Assembly: GCA_030648225.1 (NCBI GenBank) | Contig: JAUSIA010000408.1 | Location: 1 to 7,712 of the forward strand | Direction of reading: 5' to 3' | Length of the DNA stretch: 7,712 bases | From: Ignavibacteria bacterium | Lineage (GTDB): Bacteria > Bacteroidota > Ignavibacteria > Ignavibacteriales > Ignavibacteriaceae | Shown: in pieces, positions 1-6,386 of the stretch | How the letters are laid out: every line of letters starts with the position of its first letter | Position numbering within the stretch: position 1 is the first letter of the stretch | Position numbers and translations under genes: made by a program | Notes under the pieces: model-generated | The model's input: only the letters and a program-made list of their open reading frames with translations | What the model was told of the DNA's origin: nothing | Database searches by the model: none

Positions 1-2312
1 ATCACATCGCCGACCAGATGGAAACGGTCGAGGTCGTTCATAACTGCCAAGTCGAAAGGCGTGGTGGTCGTGCCTTCTTCTTTATAGCCGCGCACGTGAA
101 TGTTCCGGTGGTTGGTGCGGCGATACGTAAGCCGATGAATCAGCGTCGGATAGCCGTGGTAGACGAAAATGACCGGCTTGTCCTTCGTAAAGAGAGTATC
201 AAAATCATTATCGCTAAGCCCATGGGGATGTTCGCTCTTTGGCTGCAGTGTCATAAGATCTACCACGTTGATGACTCTGACTTTAAGTTCCGGGAAGTTC
301 TGCCGCAGGAGTTCGACAGCAGCTAATGTCTCCAGGGTCGGTACGTCACCGCAACAAGCCATTACTACATCAGGTTCTCCGTCTTTGTCGTTACTTGCCC
401 ATTCCCAGATTCCTAATCCAGCGGTGCAGTGTTTTATGGCAGCATCCATGTTAAGCCATTGCAATTCAGGTTGTTTACCTGCGACAATAACATTTACATA
501 GTCACGGCTGCGTAAGCAATGGTCGGTTATCGACAGCAGTGTGTTGGCATCCGGCGGCAGATACACGCGGATGATGTCTGCCTTCTTATTCATCACGTGA
601 TCAATGAAACCCGGGTTCTGGTGACTGAATCCATTGTGGTCCTGCCGCCATACGTGAGATGAAAGCAGATAGTTCAATGAGGCGACGGGACTTCGCCAGG
701 GAATATCGTGCGACACCTCAAGCCACTTGGCGTGCTGGTTAAACATAGAATCAATGATGTGGATGAACGCTTCGTAACAAGAGAAAAAGCCGTGCCTGCC
801 TGTAAGCAAATAACCTTCGAGCCAGCCTTCGCACTGATGCTCGCTCAACATTTCCATAACATGACCATCGGGCGCAACGTGATCGTCGATGGGAATAATT
901 TCAGCAGTTGAGCAACGGCTTGTCGTCTCGAATATATCTCCCCATCGGTTCGATGCGGTTTCGTCCGGGCTGAAAACGCGGAAGTTAGTGGGATTGAGTT
1001 TTATCACGTCGCGTATGAACTTACCCTGAACGCGCGTGGCTTCTCCTTCGACAGTACCGGGGTTAGTTACCTTTACTGCATAATCCCGAAAATCCGGCAT
1101 TTTTAATTCTTTAAGGAGAAGTCCTCCATTTGCATGCGGGTTCGCTCCCAATCGTTGTTTGCCCTTAGGTGCTAACTCGACAAGTTCCGGAATGAGCCTG
1201 CCGCTTTTATCAAATAACTCTTTAGCATTGTAACTCTTCATCCACTGTTCAAGAACTTTTAAATGTTCGGGTTTCTTCACGAAGTCAGTAACCGGTACCT
1301 GATGTGCGCGGAATGTACCTTCGACTGGCAAACCATCCACAACCTTCGGGCAAGTCCATCCTTTAAGAGTGCGGAATATAATCATAGGCCACTTCGGGCG
1401 TGTCTTAAAGCCCTTGGTTCGTGCTTTGGTTTGTATGTCCTTAATCTCGGCAACTACCGTATCAAGAGTGGAAGCCATAAGCTGGTGAAGTTTGGCAGGA
1501 TCGTCTCCTTCCACAAAATATGGTTTGTAACCATAACCACGAAAAAGCTGATCCAATTCTTCGTGACTGATACGCGCCAGTACAGTTGGTCCGGCAATCT
1601 TATAACCGTTCAAGTGAAGTATGGGAAGTACAGCTCCGTCACAAACCGGATTGAGAAATTTATTAGAGTGCCAACTCGTGGCTATCGGACCGGTTTCCGA
1701 CTCACCGTCGCCTACGACACATGTGACTATGAGGTCGGGGTTGTCAAACGCTGCGCCGTAAGCATGCGACAGAGAATAACCGAGTTCCCCGCCTTCATTA
1801 ATAGAGCCCGGTGTTTCCGGCGCCACATGACTAGGAATTCCACCTGGAAAGGAAAATTGAGTGAACAGTTTTTTCATGCCTTCTTCATCCTGAGTGATAT
1901 TCGGATAAACCTCGCTGTATGTTCCTTCCAGATAAATATTAGCTACTATTCCGGGCGCACCGTGACCCGGGCCGATAACATATATCATATTCAGGTCGAA
2001 CTTCTTGATGATACGATTGAGATGAACATAGATAAAATTAAGTCCAGGCGTTGTACCGAAATGACCCAGCAGCCGCGGCTTCACATGTTCCATTTTCAAT
2101 GGTTTCTTTAACAATGGATTGTCAAACAGATAAATCTGCCCGACCGAAAGATAGTTTGCAGCACGCCAATAGGCGTTCATCTTTCGCAGAAGATCTTGCG
2201 ATAATGGTTTATCTTTTGCATCCTTCTTTTTCGTTTTGGCAACAATGTTCGCTTTAAACCCTTCTCTTACTTCTTTAACTAATTTCTTCTCAGACACTTT
2301 TTTTGTTTTCAT
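1..2312 (-). CDS. xfp: Xylulose-5-phosphate/fructose-6-phosphate phosphoketolase, 3' end cut by window edge
   Basis: This ThDP- and Mg-dependent cytosolic enzyme splits xylulose 5-phosphate (often also fructose 6-phosphate) with phosphate, giving acetyl phosphate plus glyceraldehyde 3-phosphate (or erythrose 4-phosphate). I translated the whole minus frame: 770 codons stay open with no frameshift, and the family is usually about 790-830 residues, so only the last few dozen residues are missing. Family blocks appear in order: [16 protein letters not shown] near residue 45, [19 protein letters not shown] at 114-121, SFPGGIPSH, the ThDP/Mg motif GDGESETGP at 201-209, [50 protein letters not shown] at 552-565 with the conserved catalytic-region histidines, and [12 protein letters not shown] near the edge. 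I chose ATG 2312 because a weak GGA lies 8 nt upstream; ATG 2318 is in frame and possible. The start lies inside the preceding small ORF, suggesting translational coupling. G+C is clearly higher than in the genes to the right. Identification is very secure. Confidence 0.97.
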   Translation of the reverse strand, partial: MKTKKVSEKKLVKEVREGFKANIVAKTKKKDAKDKPLSQDLLRKMNAYWRAANYLSVGQIYLFDNPLLKKPLKMEHVKPRLLGHFGTTPGLNFIYVHLNRIIKKFDLNMIYVIGPGHGAPGIVANIYLEGTYSEVYPNITQDEEGMKKLFTQFSFPGGIPSHVAPETPGSINEGGELGYSLSHAYGAAFDNPDLIVTCVVGDGESETGPIATSWHSNKFLNPVCDGAVLPILHLNGYKIAGPTVLARISHEELDQLFRGYGYKPYFVEGDDPAKLHQLMASTLDTVVAEIKDIQTKARTKGFKTRPKWPMIIFRTLKGWTCPKVVDGLPVEGTFRAHQVPVTDFVKKPEHLKVLEQWMKSYNAKELFDKSGRLIPELVELAPKGKQRLGANPHANGGLLLKELKMPDFRDYAVKVTNPGTVEGEATRVQGKFIRDVIKLNPTNFRVFSPDETASNRWGDIFETTSRCSTAEIIPIDDHVAPDGHVMEMLSEHQCEGWLEGYLLTGRHGFFSCYEAFIHIIDSMFNQHAKWLEVSHDIPWRSPVASLNYLLSSHVWRQDHNGFSHQNPGFIDHVMNKKADIIRVYLPPDANTLLSITDHCLRSRDYVNVIVAGKQPELQWLNMDAAIKHCTAGLGIWEWASNDKDGEPDVVMACCGDVPTLETLAAVELLRQNFPELKVRVINVVDLMTLQPKSEHPHGLSDNDFDTLFTKDKPVIFVYHGYPTLIHRLTYRRTNHRNIHVRGYKEEGTTTTPFDLAVMNDLDRFHLVGDV

Positions 2313-2460
2313 GATCATGTTCCGTTTCAATATTAAGATTTAAAATTTGGCTGATTGTTTTCGCTATTATCCATTCCTCATCGGTGTGAATAACACGGAC
2401 TGCGGTACTCCTGATATCCGCTGAAATAATCGGAGCGTTTGCCAGATGTTCGTTTTCCAT
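2290..2460 (-). CDS. Orphan C-terminal fragment of acetate kinase (56 aa), overlapping the xfp start
   Basis: This 56-codon ORF reads [15 protein letters not shown], then [15 protein letters not shown] at about residues 21-35. It resembles the extreme C-terminus of acetate kinase, where families carry an I-S-A/T stretch followed by V-x-V-I-P-T-N/D-E-E-x-x-I-A. The glutamate kept in TDEE corresponds to an active-site residue near the AckA C-terminus. Everything else of the roughly 400-residue kinase (the ASKHA ATPase core) is absent, and the reading frame is closed by a stop just upstream of GTG 2475, so it cannot be a working kinase. ATG 2460 is preferred because GAGGA sits 8 nt before it; GTG 2475, which would give 61 residues, begins next to that site. 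The ORF ends 23 bases inside xfp, in a different frame. It is most likely a decayed ackA retained upstream of xfp, perhaps as a coupling leader. An unrelated small protein is the alternative. Confidence 0.65.
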   Translation of the reverse strand: MENEHLANAPIISADIRSTAVRVIHTDEEWIIAKTISQILNLNIETEHDHENKKSV

Positions 2461-2468
2461 TTTAACAT

Positions 2469-2473
2469 TCCTC
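2469..2473 (-). promoter_or_regulatory. Shine-Dalgarno site of the acetate-kinase-like ORF
   Basis: GAGGA lies 8 nt upstream of ATG 2460. It favours that start over GTG 2475, which overlaps this site. The fragment therefore still has a good translation signal, unlike xfp, which has only a weak GGA 8 nt before ATG 2312. Confidence 0.55.
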
Positions 2474-2548
2474 ACTATTCATCTCCCGTCTTTTTAGAGA
2501 CGTGGATGTGAATGAATTTCCTCTTATTTTTTACTGAAGGTGAAATCC

Positions 2549-2568
2549 ATAATTCAGCCGCGAATTAT
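2549..2568 (-). other. Small hairpin at the stop codon of the Met-rich gene
   Basis: A perfect 7-bp stem (ATAATTC / GAATTAT) closes a 6-nt loop and overlaps the TAA stop of the Met-rich gene. In the direction of transcription no T-run follows directly, so it is not a convincing intrinsic terminator. It could slow 3' decay or separate this gene from the xfp block, or it may be chance in AT-rich DNA. Confidence 0.3.
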
Positions 2569-2912
2569 TTAGTCGAATCATTCATCATATTCATATCATG
2601 ATTCATCATTCCCTCACCGTGCATCATTTCCATCATCATAGAATGCATTTCAGGATTATGCATCATTGTTTTGCCCATTTCTTCCGTTGCTTCCTTATTG
2701 CCCTGGCAATTTTCCATCATCATATTCAGCATTTGTGTTCTCAGTTTACCGTCGGAAGCAATTTTATGCATGTATTTATACATTGTTGAATCTGACATCA
2801 TCATTTGTGAATGATTCATTTTGCTGTCAGGTTTTTCCTGCGCATTAATAAGTAACGCTGATGAAATAAGAAGACCTGCGATAATAACTGCGATCAATTT
2901 TTTTGTCAACAT
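2565..2912 (-). CDS. Exported Met/His-rich protein (115 aa)
   Basis: This is an unnamed small exported protein. Residues 1-24 form a signal peptide (MLTKK, then a hydrophobic stretch, ending in LINA) with Gln at +1. The mature part is hydrophilic and unusually Met-rich: I count 25 Met in 115 residues, with 6 His and a single Cys (in MENCQG near residue 68). Clusters such as MMM, MMEMMHGEGMMNHDMNMM and repeated MH pairs resemble the Met-x-x-Met and Met/His arrays used by periplasmic Cu(I)/Ag(I) chaperones, but no named domain is recognisable. A strong AAAGGAG lies 7 nt before the ATG. It is preceded by a 127-nt gap holding a 9-bp inverted repeat, so it may have its own promoter. It shares overall design, but no clear alignment, with the 152-aa Met-rich protein further right. 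Soft-metal binding is inferred from composition only. Confidence 0.8.
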   Translation of the reverse strand: MLTKKLIAVIIAGLLISSALLINAQEKPDSKMNHSQMMMSDSTMYKYMHKIASDGKLRTQMLNMMMENCQGNKEATEEMGKTMMHNPEMHSMMMEMMHGEGMMNHDMNMMNDSTK

Positions 2913-2939
2913 TTCCTGACTCCTTTCCAGTCATTTAAT

Positions 2940-2960
2940 TTTTTTGTTACAAACAAAAAA
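2940..2960. repeat. 9-bp inverted repeat in the leader of the Met-rich gene
   Basis: TTTTTTGTT and AACAAAAAA form a perfect inverted repeat around a 3-nt centre (ACA), 28 nt upstream of the Met-rich gene's ATG, in the 127-nt gap after the SHOCT gene. Its symmetry allows a regulator-binding site or a weak bidirectional hairpin. It is mostly A/T, so chance is a real alternative. Confidence 0.35.
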
Positions 2961-3039
2961 TAAATTGTTTAAGTGTTGTATGCGTTACATTCTTTTAAAA
3001 AAGTTTTATAGAATTTTTGGATTATCAGATCATATTAAA

Positions 3040-3264
3040 CTAGCCCAGATCTTTTTTCATTTCTTCAAATTGTTCTTTTGTTATTTCTCCTTTTGCATAT
3101 CTTGTTTTAATTATATCTAATGGAGATTCCTGCTGCGGCGGAGGCTGATAGTTTTGCCTGTTCCTGTTGCTTTGGTTAACCACGAGCCAGATAACTAAAG
3201 CAATAAGAGCAATCCAGAAAATCCAGCTAAACCACATTCCGCCGAAGAAAAAATTATGAAACAT
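3040..3264 (-). CDS. Small membrane protein with C-terminal SHOCT domain (74 aa)
   Basis: The protein has one hydrophobic, Trp/Phe-rich membrane span at about residues 10-30, followed by a basic patch (NQSNRNRQN) that places the tail in the cytoplasm. A Pro/Gln linker (QPPPQQ) at about 40-45 leads to a SHOCT domain at about 48-73: LDIIKTRYAKGEITKEQFEE, then MKKDL. SHOCT is a short C-terminal module found on many otherwise unrelated bacterial proteins and is thought to mediate oligomerisation or protein contacts; the exact role of this small TM-SHOCT type is not known. The start at 3264 is supported by GGGAG about 10 nt upstream. It lies 62 nt downstream of the polyphosphate kinase gene with no terminator seen between them, so co-transcription is plausible. 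Confidence 0.85.
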   Translation of the reverse strand: MFHNFFFGGMWFSWIFWIALIALVIWLVVNQSNRNRQNYQPPPQQESPLDIIKTRYAKGEITKEQFEEMKKDLG

Positions 3265-3326
3265 TTTCTCAACTCCCTTCGTTTACTTTAAAGAAAATCG
3301 AATATGTTAATTGGTTGCTTATAATT

Positions 3327-4187
3327 TTACTCTGCCTGCAAAGCTTCTTTTGATTTTTTAAGCAGCGCAATTTGTTCATCCGAAAGTTTTGGATACTCTA
3401 ATTTTAGATTATTTAAAGTATCAACTATAATTTCACTAACAACTAAACGTGCAAACCATTTTTTGTCTGAGGGAATAACATACCAGGGTGCATACTTTTT
3501 ACTTGTTGCGGAGATTGCATCTTCATAAGCTTTTTGATAATCCTGCCAGAATTTTCTTTCTTCTACATCAGCATCAGAAAATTTCCAGTTCTTTGAAGAA
3601 TCATCAATCCTATCAATAAATCTTTTCTTTTGTTCCTTTTTAGAAACGTGCAGAAAAAATTTTATAACTACGGTTCCGTTTTCGTATAAGTATTTTTCAA
3701 AATCTGAGATTTGTCTGTATCTATTCTTCCAGATTTTATTATCAACAAACTTTCCCGGAAGCCGCTGGGATTTAATTAAATCGCGTACCTTTACAACAAG
3801 CACTTCTTCATAATGCGAACGATTAAAAATCCCGATTCTTCCTCTTTCGGGAAGAGATTTTGTGATGCGCCATAAGTAACCATGATCAAGTTCTTCCTTT
3901 GATGGCTGCTTAAAGCTGTAAACTTGTGTGCCTTGCGTATTAAGTCCACTCATTACATGTTTAATTGTAGAATCTTTACCGGCAGTATCCATAGCTTGAA
4001 ATATTAAGAGCAGCGAATATCTGTCCATTGCATAAAGCTTATCCTGAAGTGTTATCATTTTTTCAATATTCTTTTGAAGCAAGTCCTTTGCATCGTCTTT
4101 TGATTTTAGTCCGCCCGTATTTCCGGAATCAAATTTTGCAAGATCAATTTTTGTGTTTGGTTTAATGAGGAAGTCCGAGATTTTCAT
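3327..4187 (-). CDS. ppk2: Polyphosphate kinase 2 family protein, class III-like (polyP:nucleotide phosphotransferase)
   Basis: PPK2 enzymes transfer phosphate between inorganic polyphosphate and nucleotides in the cytosol; class III members can take AMP to ADP and ADP to ATP. At 286 residues it has full single-domain length. Visible motifs are Walker A at 65-73 (AMDTAGKDS), HVMSGLNTQGTQVYSF at 77-92, DHGYLWR at 101-107, and the Walker B block GRIGIFNRSHYEEVL at 116-130. A basic lid follows at 182-193 (SKKEQKKRFIDR), then NWKFSDADVEER and a C-terminal APWYVIPSDKKWFARL at 233-248. FNRS-x-YE instead of the FDRSWYNR type is what points to class III. The start is supported by GAGG 6 nt before the ATG. 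It sits 93 nt downstream of the microprotein gene, so it could belong to the upstream operon or have its own promoter. Polyphosphate can also buffer metals, but that link is only contextual. The family is secure; class and nucleotide preference are inferred. Confidence 0.95.
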   Translation of the reverse strand: MKISDFLIKPNTKIDLAKFDSGNTGGLKSKDDAKDLLQKNIEKMITLQDKLYAMDRYSLLLIFQAMDTAGKDSTIKHVMSGLNTQGTQVYSFKQPSKEELDHGYLWRITKSLPERGRIGIFNRSHYEEVLVVKVRDLIKSQRLPGKFVDNKIWKNRYRQISDFEKYLYENGTVVIKFFLHVSKKEQKKRFIDRIDDSSKNWKFSDADVEERKFWQDYQKAYEDAISATSKKYAPWYVIPSDKKWFARLVVSEIIVDTLNNLKLEYPKLSDEQIALLKKSKEALQAE

Positions 4188-4280
4188 TTGCGCCTCTGAT
4201 TATTGAATTCATTTCTTATTATTAAAATATCTTGTTGAACAACATAATCGATACTTTCTTTTTTATTTACCATTCAAAAA

Positions 4281-4379
4281 TTATTTGCAGCAATCTTTTC
4301 CTTGTCTGGCATCTTTAGATTTTCTAAAAGCGAAGAATACTATTATCCCTATAAAAGCTATCACAACAGTTATTTCCAT
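4281..4379 (-). CDS. Single-pass membrane microprotein ending in Cys-Cys (32 aa)
   Basis: The ORF encodes MEITVVIAFIGIIVFFAF, then RKSKDARQGKDCCK and a TAA stop. Residues 2-18 form one membrane span. The Arg/Lys-rich tail should lie in the cytoplasm and carries a vicinal Cys pair at residues 30-31 (DCCK). A strong AGGAGA lies 7 nt before the ATG, and the gene starts 26 nt after the DUF2231 gene's stop, so it looks translated and co-transcribed. Small proteins with one span and a Cys-containing cytoplasmic tail accompany some metal transporters (the FeoB-associated Cys-rich type is one example), but this one is shorter and has only one Cys pair, so I do not assign it. A role in metal or redox sensing is only a suggestion. 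Confidence 0.6.
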   Translation of the reverse strand: MEITVVIAFIGIIVFFAFRKSKDARQGKDCCK

Positions 4380-4386
4380 AATTCAT

Positions 4387-4392
4387 TCTCCT
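4387..4392 (-). promoter_or_regulatory. Shine-Dalgarno site of the 32-aa microprotein
   Basis: AGGAGA is 7 nt from ATG 4379, in the 26-nt gap after the DUF2231 gene. This near-consensus site is the main reason to treat so short an ORF as a gene. Confidence 0.6.
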
Positions 4393-4405
4393 GTCTCAAT
4401 ACAAA

Positions 4406-5467
4406 TTATTTTTTTAAAGATTCAACATTAATCAGCTTAATGCTGAAGCTGCCTGTGCCGGAGAGTTTTATTCCTACGCTGCCGGGTTCCGGTTCATCAC
4501 CATGTCCATGTACAATCATTTTATTATTTACATACCCTCTGAAGTGAGTTCCATCGCTTACAACTTTTATTTCTATCCAGCCTTTGTTAGTGTAACTATC
4601 TTTCTCAAATATTTTTATCTCTCCGTTACTTTTTCTTGAAAGAGAAATTTCTCCATTTTTTAAACCGAGAAAGTCATAATTATTTTTATCTATAAAATGA
4701 TGCACTAATTCAAACCCACCTTTAAGATCATCAATATTAATTTTTGCTGTTACCTGAACACTTTTAATTTTATTATCATAAACAAACATTGCTTCTTTTA
4801 TTTGATGAAACATTAAAGCAGATTCATTCCGGTCATACATCGGGCTGAGTTCATTAAGCGAACCTTCGACCCACTTGAACATGCTTGATAAAACTTTAAT
4901 TATGGTTGCGTCAGCAATTAATTTCCATGAGCCATCATCTCTTGTTGTAAAAGTAGAATCAGAAATCCGATCTTCAATTGTTATTCCTTTCGTTTCAGCT
5001 ACCAATTTGATAATATTCCCTGTTCCCAATCCATAACCAAATACTAATTTTGCACCGTGATCAGCGGTTTGATACAAAAAATAAATTCCCAGCAAACCGG
5101 CAAGAACGAACGGAATAACAATAATTTTTTTCAATGATTTAAACCAAATACCTATTGTTAAACGGACAACTGAATAAACAATAAAGAACCACAAAGTAGT
5201 TTCTGCCCAGTCAGCGTGAGCTGTAACTGCGGGAATTACATTTGCTGGAATAGCCAGATTATCCGAGGCAGCTCTTCCGGTTAAGAAAGCAACTACCGCG
5301 GTTATTGTACCCAGCAGATATAACAACAGCCCAGCTTTTGTTAACCAATTATATTTTTTTAAGAATAAACCAATAAAATCCAATAATACCGCCAGGATTA
5401 AGAGAACCAAGGGAAAGTGAACAATCATTGGATGAATGTTTGGCGCCCAATCGGGTACTAATTGCAT
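4406..5467 (-). CDS. DUF2231 four-helix membrane protein fused to a periplasmic jelly-roll-like domain
   Basis: The N-terminal half (about 1-150) matches the DUF2231 type: IHPMIVHFPLVLL at 11-23, TGRAASDN, TAHADWAETT at 82-91 and ADHGAKLVFGYGLGTG at 135-150. Four spans lie near 14-37, 45-65, 89-109 and 114-133. Lysines cluster in loops 1-2 and 3-4 (cytoplasmic), so both ends should be periplasmic. His12, His17, His84 and His137 sit in or near the spans and could bind metal or haem, though DUF2231 has no settled function. The C-terminal part (about 175-353) resembles the concanavalin-like jelly roll of DUF1080/LamG-type proteins: DGSWKLIADATIIK, NYDFLGLKNGEISL, GWIEIKVVSDGTHFRGYVNN and GSVGIKLSGTGSFSIKLINV are typical strand blocks. 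The fusion is unusual in my view. A GGAG lies before the ATG, and the gene sits 52 nt after the barrel gene. Family calls are good; function is unknown. Confidence 0.85.
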   Translation of the reverse strand: MQLVPDWAPNIHPMIVHFPLVLLILAVLLDFIGLFLKKYNWLTKAGLLLYLLGTITAVVAFLTGRAASDNLAIPANVIPAVTAHADWAETTLWFFIVYSVVRLTIGIWFKSLKKIIVIPFVLAGLLGIYFLYQTADHGAKLVFGYGLGTGNIIKLVAETKGITIEDRISDSTFTTRDDGSWKLIADATIIKVLSSMFKWVEGSLNELSPMYDRNESALMFHQIKEAMFVYDNKIKSVQVTAKINIDDLKGGFELVHHFIDKNNYDFLGLKNGEISLSRKSNGEIKIFEKDSYTNKGWIEIKVVSDGTHFRGYVNNKMIVHGHGDEPEPGSVGIKLSGTGSFSIKLINVESLKK

Positions 5468-5519
5468 AACTGCTCCTTTTTATTTTTTAATAGAAAAAAT
5501 TTACTTCCCCTATTAAATT

Positions 5520-6380
5520 TTACAAATCGAAATTAAATCCAGCACTTATACTAAAATCCGGACTGTAGCTGCTAAGTCCTTTAGAACCAATAAATGATAA
5601 TGCTTTAGTTGAATCCAGTTTAAAATTCAGACCAAGCGAAACTTGACTAGGCGGTTCATAGTTATCCAAAATTCTTGTGTAAGAATAATAATAAAGTAAA
5701 ACAGAACTTCCGCTTTGTGATATAAATTTTCCCAAACCAATCCCATAAGTAAACGGGTCTTTGTAATCAATGCCGCTTGGATCTCCAAGTTTAATAAAGC
5801 CAGCTTCTGCCAGAATGATAAATGATTCAATTGATTTGCGAACATTCATAGAAAGACCGTAATCAAATCTACCTGTTCCGATTTCTGAACTTCCGGAAGC
5901 AGTTGGAAATTTTATATTCGGATTAATGAACAGATCCATCGAATGGTCAATTTCATTCAGTAACAGATATGAGCCGTATAAATAAAAATCGCCTAAAGAT
6001 ATTTGTGAATTCATCATGGAGGTTTGATTCATAGAATTATTTTCCCCATGCATATTCCCTTCATTCATATTACCACCTTCGCCTTTATTTTCTCTGCCGG
6101 TAGGGATTATCATCATCCCGGATTGTGTAAACCCGGGATTATTTTGAGCCACAACTGGAATGTATCCGTACAAAGTAAGATTATTGTTCTGATAACGAAT
6201 ACCTCCATAAAGGAGATAAAGAGTACTGTATTCGTTATAAATATAACCGCCACCAGTAACCTGGAATGATGTTGATAAAGTCCATCCTGACTTGCCAGAA
6301 TACATATTTGATTGAGCGGTAATTTCCATGCTCTTCATCAGAACAAGAAAAATTATGAAAGAATTAAATAGAGCTTTCAT
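5520..6380 (-). CDS. Outer-membrane beta-barrel protein (Phenol_MetA_deg/transporter-like) with Met/Asn-rich insert
   Basis: A signal peptide ends at Ala22 (MEITA) with Gln at +1. The rest is alternating aromatic/polar strands typical of a small outer-membrane barrel, ending in Phe-Asn-Phe-Asp-Leu, a fitting last strand. KFPTASGSSEIGTGRFDYG at 157-175 and the following LAEAGFIKLGD resemble the 'MetA-pathway of phenol degradation' barrel family, a poorly understood group often labelled transporter. Residues about 95-126 are an Asn/Gly/Met/His-rich insert (GNMNEGNMHGENNSMNQTSMM) between predicted strands, so probably a loop; its composition echoes the Met-rich protein encoded just upstream. The gap to that gene is 6 nt and the site before the ATG is weak (GGAAG about 14 nt away), suggesting translational coupling. 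The barrel call is good; any substrate is unknown, with soft metals suggested only by the insert. Confidence 0.8.
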   Translation of the reverse strand: MKALFNSFIIFLVLMKSMEITAQSNMYSGKSGWTLSTSFQVTGGGYIYNEYSTLYLLYGGIRYQNNNLTLYGYIPVVAQNNPGFTQSGMMIIPTGRENKGEGGNMNEGNMHGENNSMNQTSMMNSQISLGDFYLYGSYLLLNEIDHSMDLFINPNIKFPTASGSSEIGTGRFDYGLSMNVRKSIESFIILAEAGFIKLGDPSGIDYKDPFTYGIGLGKFISQSGSSVLLYYYSYTRILDNYEPPSQVSLGLNFKLDSTKALSFIGSKGLSSYSPDFSISAGFNFDL

Positions 6381-6386
6381 TTTTAA

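Noticed and set aside
18..911. Several plus-strand ORFs of 67-110 codons
   Set aside because: All are antisense to the continuous phosphoketolase frame and show no family resemblance or ribosome-site support.
1263..2111. 282-codon open frame on the plus strand
   Set aside because: It lies wholly antisense to xfp, whose minus frame matches phosphoketolase along its full length; the plus product has no recognisable family pattern.
2976..2988. TGTA-TACA short inverted repeat as a copper-regulator box
   Set aside because: Only 4-bp arms, and the arm order is the reverse of the TACAnnTGTA cop box; too weak to claim.
5627..5845. 72-codon minus-strand ORF inside the barrel gene
   Set aside because: It is an out-of-frame shadow of the barrel coding sequence, with no domain and no spacing that suggests a nested gene.
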